From NCBI GenBank assembly GCA_003215695.1, contig QCJZ01000005.1, positions 1-38,376 of the forward strand: DNA of 38,376 nucleotides, in the 5' to 3' direction. The notes beneath the pieces are model-generated. The model did not search any database, had not been told where the DNA came from, and saw nothing but the letters and a program-made list of their open reading frames with translations. A program made the translations under genes and the position numbers. The DNA comes from Prochlorococcus sp. AG-409-J03 (lineage in GTDB: Bacteria > Cyanobacteriota > Cyanobacteriia > PCC-6307 > Cyanobiaceae). Shown here piece after piece: positions 17,752-35,647 of this stretch (position 1 is the first letter of the stretch; every line of letters begins with the position of its first letter).

Positions 17752-19515
17752 TTATTGAGTTATTAATCTTGTTTTCTTCATTAAAAAAGCACAACTGACA
17801 GCAAATAATATTGCAAGCCAACCACTCCTCTCTTGATGTAACAAGAAAGCTCCAATACTTATCAAGCCACCATAAAGAATTCCAGAGCCTAAAATGAAAC
17901 GAGAGCCAAGCAATAAAAAAGAATCAACTGGATCAACTTTCAATTTTTTCCTTATTTTTTTCCAACCAGGACCAGGAGGCTTTACCTGCATTACAAATTT
18001 ATTTAGTGTTTCCTCTGACTCTGGCGGAGTAGAAAATAAAGTCAGCAACCAAATCACAGCTGTAAATGAAGTAGTAACTAAGAGTCTTTCCCCAAAATCT
18101 TCAATTATAAAGTAAGGAGACACAGAGGTAATTAAACCGATAATAAATCCACTCAGCATTGCTGAAAGTTCTGCTAAAGCATTAACTCGCCACCAAAACC
18201 ACCTAAGGACAAGAACAGCACCAGGGCCTGTACCTACTGCAATAACAAGCCTAAACATTGAACCAATACTTTCACTATATAAAGCTGTAACTACTCCAAT
18301 TAAAAGCAACAATATACTTGCGAACTGACCAACAAGAATCATTTCCTTAGAACCAGCCGATGGTCTCAAAAATCTTTTATACAAATCATGAGCAAGATAA
18401 CTTGCCCCCCAATTAATTGAAGTACTTACGGTACTCATAAATGCAGCAACAAGTGAAACCACGACTAATCCAAGTCCAACAGGTGGTAAATATTTAATAG
18501 CCAGGTTTGGATAACTTAATTCCCAGTCAGACTGAGAAGGCAAGAGCACCAAGCCAACCAATCCAACCAAAATCCAAAGCCAACTGCGAATAAGATAATT
18601 AACAATTAAAAAAACGACTCCAGCCAAAGTTGCTTGCTTTTCATCCTTAGCAGCCAATAAACGTTGAATAAATTCACCACCACCATCACTACGTCTAAAA
18701 CTCCACCACTGCAAAGAAATAAAAGCAAAAAAAGTTGTAATAGTTATTCCTGAACCATCCAACCACTTGAAACCATCTTTATTAAATGTCCATGGAAATA
18801 AAGATAGCAACTCAGGTCGATCTAATGTCTCTAACTTTATCAACAAGTCCTCCATGCCTCCTGCAGCATCTAGTGCAACAAAACAAACAGTAAACGCGCC
18901 TAGAAGAGCTAATAATAACTGGATAAAGTCAGTAACCACAACTGCCCAAAGACCACCTAATACTGTGTAAACAAGCAAAAATAAAGCCACTAAAGTCATT
19001 AAACATATAGTGTCACTGAAGACACCAAATACAATATGACCATTCACGACACCTAATGATTCAGCTACTTTACGCAGTGCCAAGAATGCATAGCCAATCC
19101 CAATGCAATTAATTGGAACAGAAAGTAAAAAAGCTTTTATACCTCTTAAATATGCTGCTGGTTTACCCCCATATCGTAATTCAGTAAAGGCTGCATCAGT
19201 CAATACTCCACTACGCCTCCAGAGAGGAGCGAATACAACTGTCATAGCAACATGAGCAAGTCCAAAGCTCCACCACTCCCAATTCCCAGCCAAGCCTCTA
19301 GTCCCAATAATGCCTGCCACATAAAGAGGGGTATCAATCGAGAATGTTGTAGCAGCCATGGACATTCCTGCAAGCAAGCCACTTAGACGACGACCAGCAA
19401 CAAAATAATCTGCTTCATTATGATTTTTTAGAGAAATATAAATTCCTAATATCAAGGAAAAAATTAAATACAAAAATAATATGAACCAATCAATAAATGT
19501 CATAAGAGCTTGCAC
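17752..19515 (-). CDS. Sodium:solute symporter (SSS) family transporter
   Basis: 587 aa multi-TM protein; ADYFVAGRRLSGLLAGMSMAATTFSIDTPLYVAG, FMSTVSTSINWGASYLAHDLYKRFL. Confidence 0.88.
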   Translation of the reverse strand: MQALMTFIDWFILFLYLIFSLILGIYISLKNHNEADYFVAGRRLSGLLAGMSMAATTFSIDTPLYVAGIIGTRGLAGNWEWWSFGLAHVAMTVVFAPLWRRSGVLTDAAFTELRYGGKPAAYLRGIKAFLLSVPINCIGIGYAFLALRKVAESLGVVNGHIVFGVFSDTICLMTLVALFLLVYTVLGGLWAVVVTDFIQLLLALLGAFTVCFVALDAAGGMEDLLIKLETLDRPELLSLFPWTFNKDGFKWLDGSGITITTFFAFISLQWWSFRRSDGGGEFIQRLLAAKDEKQATLAGVVFLIVNYLIRSWLWILVGLVGLVLLPSQSDWELSYPNLAIKYLPPVGLGLVVVSLVAAFMSTVSTSINWGASYLAHDLYKRFLRPSAGSKEMILVGQFASILLLLIGVVTALYSESIGSMFRLVIAVGTGPGAVLVLRWFWWRVNALAELSAMLSGFIIGLITSVSPYFIIEDFGERLLVTTSFTAVIWLLTLFSTPPESEETLNKFVMQVKPPGPGWKKIRKKLKVDPVDSFLLLGSRFILGSGILYGGLISIGAFLLHQERSGWLAILFAVSCAFLMKKTRLITQ

Positions 19516-19533
19516 ATAATTTATTTGTCAGAC

Positions 19534-20792
<1,259 letters not shown>

Positions 20793-20828
20793 TTAGAAAG
20801 TTTAAAAGAGTATTGTAGAAAATTCATT

Positions 20829-24947
<4,119 letters not shown>

Positions 24948-24979
24948 CTATTCAAGTAAAAGGAAATGTGTTCTAAGAG

Positions 24980-26887
24980 TTATGAGGTGGCAGCTACAGC
25001 ATCAATAATTGTATGATTCATCACGACACGTCCAACTGTAGTCAAGATATAGCGGCTAATTAAGCTTCCATCTTCATCTAATCGGTCACGTCGATATGTC
25101 CATTCCTCGATACGTGTACCATCTTGCAAAATCTCTGAATTACGTGGTTTCTGAAGCTCATCGTCATCCTCAATTTCACCAGGGAATCGAACCCAAACCC
25201 AATCATGGAGATCTATTCTTTTGTCTTCAAGAGCCTGGAGAACATCTTCAAGTGATGCATATGTATGCGCATGATCTCCAAACTTGGGCTGCTGTGCTTG
25301 AGGCTGAATTGCAGTTAGGTAGTACGATCCTAAAACCATATCTTGAGATGGGGTAACAATCGGATCTCCTGTCGCTGGTGAAAGAATATTATTACTAGCT
25401 AGCATTAGCATCCTCGCCTCTGTTTGCGCCTCAATGGCTAAAGGTACATGCACAGCCATTTGATCTCCATCAAAATCAGCGTTAAAAGCAGGACATACCA
25501 AAGGATGTAATTGTATGGCTCGCCCAGCAACTAATTTAGGTTCAAAAGCTTGAATACCTAGTCGGTGCAAAGTAGGAGCACGGTTGAGCAGAATAGGATG
25601 ACCATCTATAACTTCTTGTAATACCTGCATAACTTCATCATCTGCTTTCTGTATCAATTTCTTTGCTGCTTTGATGTTATTAACAATATTCTGGCGGATC
25701 AACCTATGAATTACAAAAGGCTGAAAAAGTTCTATTGCCATTTCCTTTGGCAATCCACATTGATGCATTTTCAATTTAGGGCCAACTACTATTACCGAAC
25801 GACCCGAATAATCAACTCTTTTCCCAAGTAAGTTCTGTCTAAATCTGCCTTGCTTACCCTCGATAATATCGCTTAATGATTTCAAGGGGCGATTATTTGC
25901 GCCAACAACCGTTCTTCCTCTTCTGCCATTGTCTATAAGTGCATCTACTGCCTCTTGTAGCATCCTTTTTTCATTCCTAACGATTATCTCTGGAGCTAAT
26001 ATTTCCTGAAGACGAGCAAGACGATTGTTCCTATTGATTACCCTTCGATATAAGTCATTTAGATCTGAGGTGGCGAATCTACCTCCATCTAATTGCACCA
26101 TAGGTCGCAAATCAGGAGGTATAACAGGTATCGCATCTAGAACCATCCACTCAGGACTAGCGCTTGTTGCAATAAAATTGTCTATTACCCTCAGTCTTTT
26201 GATAAGCTTAGCTCTTTTCTGACCTTTGCTTGTTGCAATTTCTTCTCTTAATTGCTCAGCAACTTCTTTTAAATTTAAGTCTTCAAGTAATTGTTTTAGA
26301 GCTTCCGCGCCTATTCCCACAATGGGTTCATTCTCAATAGTTGAATCCTCTGCATAAATCTCGTCTTCAATCTCGAGCCACTCATCTTCTGTTAATAGCT
26401 GTTTATATTTTAGATCTTTGCTGTCTCCTATATCTAAAACAACATAACAATTAAAGTAAACAATTTGCTCAACATCTCTAAGAGGCATGTCTAACAAAAT
26501 AGCAACATAGCTAGGAATACCTTTTAGATACCAAACATGCGATACGGGAGCTGCTAATTTAATAAATCCCATTCTATGTCTTCTTACTCGGCTTTCTGTT
26601 ACTTCAACACCGCACCTTTCACAAACAATTCCACGATGCCTAACTCGCTTATATTTTCCACAATGACACTCCCAATCCTTTGATGGACCAAAAATCTTTT
26701 CACAAAATAATCCATCCATCTCAGGCTTCAAGGTTCGATAATTTATTGTTTCCGGCTTGGTAACTTCCCCTACAACTTGACCATTAGGCAAAGTCCTTTG
26801 CCCCCACTCCATTACTCTTTCAGGAGAGGCTAATTTAATTTTGACATAATCAAAATGGTTTTCCGTACGTAGATTGCTATTAGTCAT
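24980..26887 (-). CDS. rpoC1: RNA polymerase gamma (beta' N-terminal) subunit
   Basis: 635 aa; [15 protein letters not shown] catalytic motif, [23 protein letters not shown] zinc site. Confidence 0.98.
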   Translation of the reverse strand: MTNSNLRTENHFDYVKIKLASPERVMEWGQRTLPNGQVVGEVTKPETINYRTLKPEMDGLFCEKIFGPSKDWECHCGKYKRVRHRGIVCERCGVEVTESRVRRHRMGFIKLAAPVSHVWYLKGIPSYVAILLDMPLRDVEQIVYFNCYVVLDIGDSKDLKYKQLLTEDEWLEIEDEIYAEDSTIENEPIVGIGAEALKQLLEDLNLKEVAEQLREEIATSKGQKRAKLIKRLRVIDNFIATSASPEWMVLDAIPVIPPDLRPMVQLDGGRFATSDLNDLYRRVINRNNRLARLQEILAPEIIVRNEKRMLQEAVDALIDNGRRGRTVVGANNRPLKSLSDIIEGKQGRFRQNLLGKRVDYSGRSVIVVGPKLKMHQCGLPKEMAIELFQPFVIHRLIRQNIVNNIKAAKKLIQKADDEVMQVLQEVIDGHPILLNRAPTLHRLGIQAFEPKLVAGRAIQLHPLVCPAFNADFDGDQMAVHVPLAIEAQTEARMLMLASNNILSPATGDPIVTPSQDMVLGSYYLTAIQPQAQQPKFGDHAHTYASLEDVLQALEDKRIDLHDWVWVRFPGEIEDDDELQKPRNSEILQDGTRIEEWTYRRDRLDEDGSLISRYILTTVGRVVMNHTIIDAVAATS

Positions 26888-26929
26888 GAGAAATTAGTGT
26901 TTTTTGATGATTGTTTTCGATTAAGCCGA

Positions 26930-29900
26930 TTATTCCTCGTATTCTTTGCCTAATGATTCATAGGTAGGTCTACTTGGGGTGCTTCTACGAGGATTGACGT
27001 CTTGCATTAGATCAACCTCCTTCCCATCATCTGTATAAACTCCAATATCTAATCCCAAAGACTGTAGTTCTCTCATCAAAACTTTGAAAGATTCTGGAGT
27101 CCCAGGCCTTGGAATTGGTTTTCCTTTTACAATCGAGTTAAGCGCTTCATTACGACCTTGCATGTCATCGGACTTAACAGTTAGAAGTTCTTGCAAAGTA
27201 TATGCTGCTCCATACGCTTCTAGTGCCCATACCTCCATTTCTCCAAGCCTCTGTCCACCTTGCTGGGCTTTTCCTCCTAGAGGTTGTTGAGTAACTAAAG
27301 AATATGGCCCTGTAGATCTAGCATGAATTTTATCATCTACTAAATGTACAAGTTTGAGGAAGTGAGCGTAGCCAACAGCAACTGGTTGATCAAAAGGTTC
27401 ACCGGTGCGCCCATCCTTAAGGAGTAACTTACCAGGATCCTGAGGATTATATACCCATGATTTACCAGGCTGATTTGCCGCCTCTTTTAAGTAGGCCTGA
27501 ACAGTCTGATTAGACATTTCTGATCCATACATCTCATCAAACGGTACAATTTTAACTCGACAACCCAAGTTTGAAGCAGCCCAACCCATGAGGAGCTCAA
27601 AGACTTGTCCTACATTCATTCTACTTGGAACTCCAAGTGGATTAAGGCATATATCTACAGGTGTTCCGTCAGGTAGATAAGGCATATCTTCCCTTGGAAG
27701 TATTCTGCTTATAATTCCCTTGTTACCATGCCTACCAGCCATTTTATCGCCAACTTGAATTTTTCTACGTTGAGCCACATAGACCCTGACAACCATATTT
27801 GCGCCTGGTGGCAACTCATCTCCTTGTTCTCTTGTATAGATTCTGACATCAACTACTCGTCCTCTTTCAGTCGAGGGAACTCGAAGAGAATTATCTCTAA
27901 CATCTCTAGCTTTTTCTCCAAATATAGCTCTTAAAAGTTTTTCCTCAGGAGGTTGATCTGATTCTCCTTTAGGGGTTACTTTCCCTACAAGTATGTCTCC
28001 ACTCTCAACGAAAGCCCCTATTCGAATAATCCCCATTTCATCCAAATTGGAAAGACTTTCTTCGGATACGTTTGGTATCTCTCTTGTTATCTCTTCAGGA
28101 CCTAACTTGGTTTGACGAGCTTCTATTTCATATTTTTCTATATGGACCGAAGTATATAAATCATCTTTAACTAACCTTTCGCTTACGAGAATTGCATCTT
28201 CATAGTTGTAACCCTCCCATGGCATATATGCAATTAATACATTTTGACCAAGAGCTATTTCCCCTCCTTCACATGCCGACCCATCTGCTAAAACTTGCCC
28301 AACAATTACTGGGTCGCCATTAAAAACTATAGGCCTATGGTTTAAACATGTATCTTGATTAGATCTCTGATATTTTTGCAAAAAGTGAGTGTGATCGTTG
28401 CCTTCCTCATCAGTAACGACAATTGCATTGGCATCAACATAACTCACTGTTCCATTTACTTTAGAAATTGGAACCATCCCAGAGTCTCTAGCAACTTGAG
28501 TCTCTAAACCAGTTCCAACTAAAGGTCTTTCTGGACGCAAAAGAGGAACTGCTTGTCTTTGCATATTTGAACCCATCAAAGCTCTATTAGCATCATCATG
28601 TTCCAAAAATGGAATTAAAGATGCAGCTACCGAAATAACTTGAACAGGTGATAGTTGGACATAATCAACTTGCGCAGGAGAGACTGTTTCAAAATCCTGT
28701 CTATACCTCACTGGAACCAGTTCTGCCAGTATGTTGCCTTCTTCGTCTGTAGCCACATCTCCAGGGGCTACCCTACACTCATCCTCTAAATCTGCAGATA
28801 GATAAATAGGATCTCCTTGCTTGAGTAATCTTCCATTTTCTACCTTCCAAAATGGTGTCTCGATAAAACCATATTCATTAACTCGAGCATGTGTCGCTAG
28901 TGAATTAATTAGACCTGCATTTGGTCCTTCAGGAGTTTCAATTGGGCAAAGTCTTCCATAGTGGGATGGATGAATATCCCTAACAGCAAAACCAGCTCTT
29001 TCACGAGTTAAACCTCCTGGTCCAAGGGCAGAAATACGTCTTTTATGAGTTAATTCAGCTAATGGATTTGTTTGATCCATAAATTGACTTAATTGACTTG
29101 AACCAAAAAATTCCTTTATTGCTGCAACTAAAGGTTTTGGGTTTACTAATTGCGCTGGAGTGAGTGAATCTGTTTCCCCAACTGTCATTCTCTCCTTAAT
29201 TATTCTTTCAAGTCTATTCAAGCCGACTCGAACTTGATTTTGTAAAAGTTCACCGACTGACCTTACTCTTCTATTACCTAAATGATCGATATCATCAAGA
29301 GTAGCCCCGCCAACATCTAATTCTAAATTTATCAAATAATCTAGAGTTGAAAGGACATCTTCGTTAGTAAGTGTTCTTATATTGTCAGGAATAGTTAGAC
29401 GTAATTTCTTATTAATTTTATATCTACCAACTCTCCCAAGGTCGTATCTTTTTGGATCAAAAAACCGCGTTTGTAGAAGCTGTTGTCCACCACTAACTGA
29501 TGGAGGCTCACCTGGCCGTAACTTTTTATAAAGCTCTAACAAAGCTTGATCTTCTGAACTTATTCCTTCCTCATTTGCCGCATCAATTGACTTTTTATAA
29601 AATTCAGGATGTCGTAATTTATCTATCACATCATTATCTGACAAACCCATTGCCCTCATAAGGACATGAGCATTGATTTTTCTTGTTTTATCTACACGAA
29701 CATGCAACAAATCATTTTTATCAGTTTCAAATTTTAACCATGCTCCGCGATTAGGAATAACACTTGCATTATAAGTTCTTCTACCATTTTTATCTTGCTC
29801 ATCTTTGAAATAAACTCCTGGACTACGAACAATTTGGTTAACTATTACCCTTTCAGCACCATTTATTATAAATGTCCCACGTTCAGTCATTAAAGGGAGT

Positions 29901-30217
29901 TCCCCTATAAAGACTTCTTGTTCTTTGATCTCTCCTGTTTCTTTATTAACTAACCGACAAGTAACATACATTTGCGAAGCAAAAGTTGCATCTCTTCTTT
30001 TTGCTTCTTCAACATCATGTCTAGGACGCTTGAGTTTATATTCCGACCCTATAAAATGTAACTCAAGCTTACCGGTGTAGTCAGTAATTGGAGAAAAGTT
30101 GTCTAATTCTTCTATCAAGCCTTTATCTAAAAACCATTTAAAACTTGATCTTTGGACCTCAACCAAATCAGGCAGATATGTAGCTGCTTTGGCTACCTGA
30201 ATCGCGCTTCTGCTCAT
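26930..30217 (-). CDS. rpoB: RNA polymerase beta subunit
   Basis: 1095 aa; [73 protein letters not shown]. Confidence 0.98.
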   Translation of the reverse strand: MSRSAIQVAKAATYLPDLVEVQRSSFKWFLDKGLIEELDNFSPITDYTGKLELHFIGSEYKLKRPRHDVEEAKRRDATFASQMYVTCRLVNKETGEIKEQEVFIGELPLMTERGTFIINGAERVIVNQIVRSPGVYFKDEQDKNGRRTYNASVIPNRGAWLKFETDKNDLLHVRVDKTRKINAHVLMRAMGLSDNDVIDKLRHPEFYKKSIDAANEEGISSEDQALLELYKKLRPGEPPSVSGGQQLLQTRFFDPKRYDLGRVGRYKINKKLRLTIPDNIRTLTNEDVLSTLDYLINLELDVGGATLDDIDHLGNRRVRSVGELLQNQVRVGLNRLERIIKERMTVGETDSLTPAQLVNPKPLVAAIKEFFGSSQLSQFMDQTNPLAELTHKRRISALGPGGLTRERAGFAVRDIHPSHYGRLCPIETPEGPNAGLINSLATHARVNEYGFIETPFWKVENGRLLKQGDPIYLSADLEDECRVAPGDVATDEEGNILAELVPVRYRQDFETVSPAQVDYVQLSPVQVISVAASLIPFLEHDDANRALMGSNMQRQAVPLLRPERPLVGTGLETQVARDSGMVPISKVNGTVSYVDANAIVVTDEEGNDHTHFLQKYQRSNQDTCLNHRPIVFNGDPVIVGQVLADGSACEGGEIALGQNVLIAYMPWEGYNYEDAILVSERLVKDDLYTSVHIEKYEIEARQTKLGPEEITREIPNVSEESLSNLDEMGIIRIGAFVESGDILVGKVTPKGESDQPPEEKLLRAIFGEKARDVRDNSLRVPSTERGRVVDVRIYTREQGDELPPGANMVVRVYVAQRRKIQVGDKMAGRHGNKGIISRILPREDMPYLPDGTPVDICLNPLGVPSRMNVGQVFELLMGWAASNLGCRVKIVPFDEMYGSEMSNQTVQAYLKEAANQPGKSWVYNPQDPGKLLLKDGRTGEPFDQPVAVGYAHFLKLVHLVDDKIHARSTGPYSLVTQQPLGGKAQQGGQRLGEMEVWALEAYGAAYTLQELLTVKSDDMQGRNEALNSIVKGKPIPRPGTPESFKVLMRELQSLGLDIGVYTDDGKEVDLMQDVNPRRSTPSRPTYESLGKEYEE

Positions 30218-30290
30218 TCGAGAACCTGCGTTTATATTTAGAGGACGGGGTTAATGTCTTGTCCTTTTGGTCAAAATGATCTTAACCGAG

Positions 30291-30327
30291 AAAAAACACA
30301 AAAAGATCTCGGCAAAGGCTGAGATCT
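30291..30327 (-). terminator. Rho-independent-type terminator downstream of tatD, upstream of rpoB
   Basis: On the minus strand: AGATCTCAGC-CTTT-GCCGAGATCT-TTTTGTGTTTTTT; 10-bp stem (one G-T), 4-nt loop, U-rich tail. Confidence 0.85.
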
Positions 30328-30460
30328 GAGAATGAATTTAATTAATCAACGAACAAACTGACTAAAAAGGAAGAACCTTAAAGCGTAGATACCACGCTAT
30401 ACAAGACAATAAATAACTCTACACTTAAAAATGAAAAATAACTACTACAAACAACTGTTT

Positions 30461-31252
30461 TTAAGGCAACGCAAACAATTCTCGAGCATTTTGAGTTGTT
30501 CTTTCAGCAATTTCAGCAAAGCTTTCCTCCCTAAGCTCTGATATTTTCTCCACCACATGCTTTACGAAAGAAGGTTCGTTCCTTTTACCTCTATGCGGAA
30601 CAGGTGACAAGAAAGGACTATCAGTTTCAACCAGAAATCGTTTAGGAGGAACTTTTTTAGCACATTCATGAATATCAATAGCGTTTTTGAAAGTTACATT
30701 TCCACTAAAGCTTATGTAAAAGCCCAAATTCAGGAACTGTTGCATCTCATGGACTTTGCCACTCCAGCAGTGCATTACACCTTTCGGACAGCAACCATCT
30801 TGAGAGAGCTTAGAAAAAACTTCTAACATTTCTTTTGCAGCATCTCTACAATGCACAATGACTGGCAAATTTAATTCAAAAGCCAAGTTTAATTGCGGCA
30901 TTAAGATTGATAATTGCTCACTCAAATTCTCTGCTTTAAATAGATCCAGTCCTAATTCTCCTATTGCAACAACTCTACTGTCATTAAGCGCTGCATTTTT
31001 TAAAATACTTAGAGTATCAGGCTCCCAATGATGAGCATCCAATGGATGTACTCCAACGGAATATCGCATTTCCTGAAATTGATCAGCCATTGATTTAATA
31101 GCTGGAATTTCAGAAGGTTCTACGCAAGCGTGTAATAAAGCTTTAACACCTTGAGATCTCCATCTTTGAGCTACTTCTTCTCTATCTTCGTCGAAATTAG
31201 AAAATACGATATGGCAATGGCTATCGATTATTGAACTTTTGGAATCGCTCAA
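30461..31252 (-). CDS. tatD: TatD-family deoxyribonuclease
   Basis: IIDSHCHIVF, GVHPLDAHHW, AIGELGLDLF, VIVHCRDA, VMHCWSG, LVETDSPFLSP. Confidence 0.94.
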   Translation of the reverse strand: MSDSKSSIIDSHCHIVFSNFDEDREEVAQRWRSQGVKALLHACVEPSEIPAIKSMADQFQEMRYSVGVHPLDAHHWEPDTLSILKNAALNDSRVVAIGELGLDLFKAENLSEQLSILMPQLNLAFELNLPVIVHCRDAAKEMLEVFSKLSQDGCCPKGVMHCWSGKVHEMQQFLNLGFYISFSGNVTFKNAIDIHECAKKVPPKRFLVETDSPFLSPVPHRGKRNEPSFVKHVVEKISELREESFAEIAERTTQNARELFALP

Positions 31253-31301
31253 GATGCAAAATAAAATCTTCTTTCAATATTAAATCTTAGATAATTTATT
31301 C

Positions 31302-31604
<303 letters not shown>

Positions 31605-31715
31605 TTAGTAATTTAATCTTATATTAATCCACACTACCTCAAGACCATGAAGAAGATCTACATAAATCAAAATTAAGGCATAAGATAATCAAATTGAACC
31701 AATAGCCAAAAGTTC

Positions 31716-33065
31716 ATGACTGAAATAATTAATAAAAAAGAGGTTCAAGGAGCCCCTTCAAAAAAGGTGGCAATAAAAACAGTCAAAAATATTGATCAAG
31801 CGCACTTTGAGCTCAAAAGAATTACAGATAGAACATCTGGGACCTTCCAAGATAAAGCTATAAAGGTAGTTGACGATATTCTTAAAAACGTAAATGAAAG
31901 GGGTGATGAGGCTCTTAAGGAATACACCTCTCGTTTTGATGGATTTCTAGCGGAAACATTTGAAGTTCCATCAGATTTAATATTGAAAGCATGGGCAGAG
32001 ACGCCTAGGGAGCTACAAGATTCGCTGTTATTGGCAAAAAAACGAATTGAAAAATTTCATAGTCTTCAGCTACCCAAAAATATCAATCATACCGGTCCCT
32101 ATGGTGAATTTCTTGGACGCAGATGGAGTCCTGTTGAGAAAGCGGGTATATATGTCCCTGGCGGAAGAGCAGCTTATCCAAGCACTGTCTTAATGAATGC
32201 TATTCCTGCCTATGTAGCAGGGGTAAATCAAACCATAATGGTTTCTCCAGCCAATGAAGAAGGGGAACTGAACCAAACCGTATTAGCTGCAGCACATATT
32301 ACAGGTATCGATAAAGTTTTTCGTATGGGAGGTGCTCAAGCCATTGGTGCACTTGCTAGTGGAACTGAATCAATTCCAAAAGTAGATGTAATTACTGGGC
32401 CTGGAAATATTTATGTAACTTTAGCAAAGAAAAAAGTGTATGGGAAAGTAGGGATTGATTCGCTAGCCGGTCCAAGTGAGATCCTAATAATTGCTGATCA
32501 ATCAGCAAAATTGGAACATGTAGCATCAGATATGTTAGCTCAATCGGAACATGATCCTTTAGCTTCAGCAATACTAATTACCACTGATAAAAATTTAGCG
32601 GAAAAATTACCAGCAGAAATTGAACGTCAATTAATCAATCATCCAAGATTGGAAATATGCCAAGAATCAATAAATAACTGGGGTCTAATAATCCTCTGTG
32701 ATCTTCTAGATACTTGTGCAAAATTAAGTGATACTTTTGCCCCAGAGCATCTGGAATTACTTGTAAAAAACCCTCAAGAATTATCAAAAAGCATCAAGAA
32801 TGCAGGGGCAATATTTATGGGCCCATGGAGCCCTGAGGCTATTGGAGATTACCTAGGGGGACCTAATCACACTCTTCCTACTTCAGGGACCGCAAGATTT
32901 GCTAGTGCTCTTGGGGTTGAAACATTTATGAAAAACACTTCAATTATAGATTTTTCAGAAGAAGCCTTTAATGAGAATAAAAATGCAGTTGTGCAATTAG
33001 CCCATAGCGAAGGGTTACATAGTCACGCTGAATCAATTCGAATTAGAGATTCTAAATCTTATTAA
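31716..33065 (+). CDS. hisD: Histidinol dehydrogenase
   Basis: 449 aa; [73 protein letters not shown]. Confidence 0.97.
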   Translation: MTEIINKKEVQGAPSKKVAIKTVKNIDQAHFELKRITDRTSGTFQDKAIKVVDDILKNVNERGDEALKEYTSRFDGFLAETFEVPSDLILKAWAETPRELQDSLLLAKKRIEKFHSLQLPKNINHTGPYGEFLGRRWSPVEKAGIYVPGGRAAYPSTVLMNAIPAYVAGVNQTIMVSPANEEGELNQTVLAAAHITGIDKVFRMGGAQAIGALASGTESIPKVDVITGPGNIYVTLAKKKVYGKVGIDSLAGPSEILIIADQSAKLEHVASDMLAQSEHDPLASAILITTDKNLAEKLPAEIERQLINHPRLEICQESINNWGLIILCDLLDTCAKLSDTFAPEHLELLVKNPQELSKSIKNAGAIFMGPWSPEAIGDYLGGPNHTLPTSGTARFASALGVETFMKNTSIIDFSEEAFNENKNAVVQLAHSEGLHSHAESIRIRDSKSY

Positions 33066-33762
33066 GTGATTCAACACCTACTACTCCATTTTCTACTTTT
33101 CCAACCAATACTTCATCTGTAAGGTTTACAAATAATCCATTTTCTAAAACTCCTGGAATGTTGTTAATTTGACTTTCCAAAGATTCTGGCTGGTCAATAC
33201 CATTTCTAAAAGTTAAATCAAGTACCAAGTTGCCCTGATCAGTGACCACAGGTCCAGCCTTTCTCTCCGCCATTCTTAGATTTCCTTCACCTCCAAGATT
33301 TTTTAATGTTTTTTGTACTTGTTTCCAAGCAGTGGGGAGGACCTCTACTGGTAATTTGAAATCAAGGTTTAATTTTTTAACAAGTTTTGTTGAATCAACT
33401 ACAACTATAAATTTTTTAGCCAAAGCAGCAACAAGTTTTTCTTGCACATGACAAGCTCCGCCTCCTTTAATAAGTTGAAATTTGGGGTCCACCTCATCTG
33501 CACCATCAATTGCAAGATCTATTTCTGATACAGATGAGAGAGCTTTGAGTGGTATGCCTAAATCAGACGCAAGCACTTCGCCTTGAAAAGACGTAGTAAC
33601 TCCAACAACGTCTTTAATTTCTCCAGATTTTATCTTCAGAGCAAGAGCTTCAATCATTAAAGCGGCTGTAGATCCAGAACCAAGACCAAGAATCATCCCA
33701 TTTTGAATTTGATCCACTGCAGCCTGGGCAACTGCTTGTTTCATTTGATTTTGAAGATCCAT
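33052..33762 (-). CDS. rpiA: Ribose-5-phosphate isomerase A
   Basis: [50 protein letters not shown]. Confidence 0.96.
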   Translation of the reverse strand: MDLQNQMKQAVAQAAVDQIQNGMILGLGSGSTAALMIEALALKIKSGEIKDVVGVTTSFQGEVLASDLGIPLKALSSVSEIDLAIDGADEVDPKFQLIKGGGACHVQEKLVAALAKKFIVVVDSTKLVKKLNLDFKLPVEVLPTAWKQVQKTLKNLGGEGNLRMAERKAGPVVTDQGNLVLDLTFRNGIDQPESLESQINNIPGVLENGLFVNLTDEVLVGKVENGVVGVESLNKI

Positions 33763-33798
33763 TTAGTCGTACCTTTTCGAAAGACAGTAGCAAGATTT

Positions 33799-34977
<1,179 letters not shown>

Positions 34978-35010
34978 TCAATTCAAAATAATAATAAAAT
35001 GATTTTAGAG

Positions 35011-35121
35011 GTCAGCGAAACCTTTATCTAGTAATATTTGATTGCCTGACGGTACCTCTTTTAGAAGAGGCGGGTCCTAGCTTAAACCTGTCGGGCTTTC
35101 AGCCCGACTTCGACACTGCCT
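35011..35121 (+). promoter_or_regulatory. Putative structured 5' leader of the rimP-nusA-ylxR-infB operon
   Basis: Hairpins cctctt-ttag-aagagg (35055-35070) and gtcgggct-ttc-agcccgac (35090-35108), GC-rich in an AT-rich intergenic region, ending 13 nt before the rimP TTG start. Confidence 0.55.
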
Positions 35122-35592
35122 TTGTCTAATCAAATCGTTACAGAATTGACAGCTCTTACAGAAAGGTCAGCAACTAACTATGGCTTTGATGTAATTGATC
35201 TTAAGATGTTGACTCATCTAAATCCAGTATCAATTCAAATAAATATTCGACACAAGAATCCTGAAAAGAAAGTTAGTATTGATGACTGCTCAATACTGAG
35301 CCATCATCTTGATGAAGCCATTCAAAATTCTTTAATCCTTGATCAACCCTTTACGCTAGAAATTAGCAGCGAGGGAATTAGTGATTTCTTAATTGATGAA
35401 AAAGATTTTAAAATTTTTAAAGGTTTTCCAATTGAAGCTACTTATCTGGATTTAAAAAAAATTGAACAACAAACAAATGGTTTGCTTCTAAAAAGGACTG
35501 ATAATGATCTACAAATAAATCAAAAGGGAAAAATTCAACGCATCCCAGTCGAAGACGTCATTCAAGTCCGACTCACAACCCCCTCTGGTTAA
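35122..35592 (+). CDS. rimP: Ribosome maturation factor RimP
   Basis: 156 aa; GFDVIDLKML, SIDDCSILSHHLDEAI, FTLEISSEGISDFL; directly upstream of nusA; TTG start. Confidence 0.9.
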   Translation: MSNQIVTELTALTERSATNYGFDVIDLKMLTHLNPVSIQINIRHKNPEKKVSIDDCSILSHHLDEAIQNSLILDQPFTLEISSEGISDFLIDEKDFKIFKGFPIEATYLDLKKIEQQTNGLLLKRTDNDLQINQKGKIQRIPVEDVIQVRLTTPSG

Positions 35593-35647
35593 GATCTAGA
35601 TATTAATTATCTAACCCAATCATTTTCATCTTTATATCCCATCATCG

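Noticed and set aside
17197-18970. Plus-strand ORFs antisense to the HEAT-repeat and SSS genes (17197-17487, 17894-18115, 18767-18970)
   Set aside because: Antisense to well-supported genes, low-complexity translations, no plausible family.
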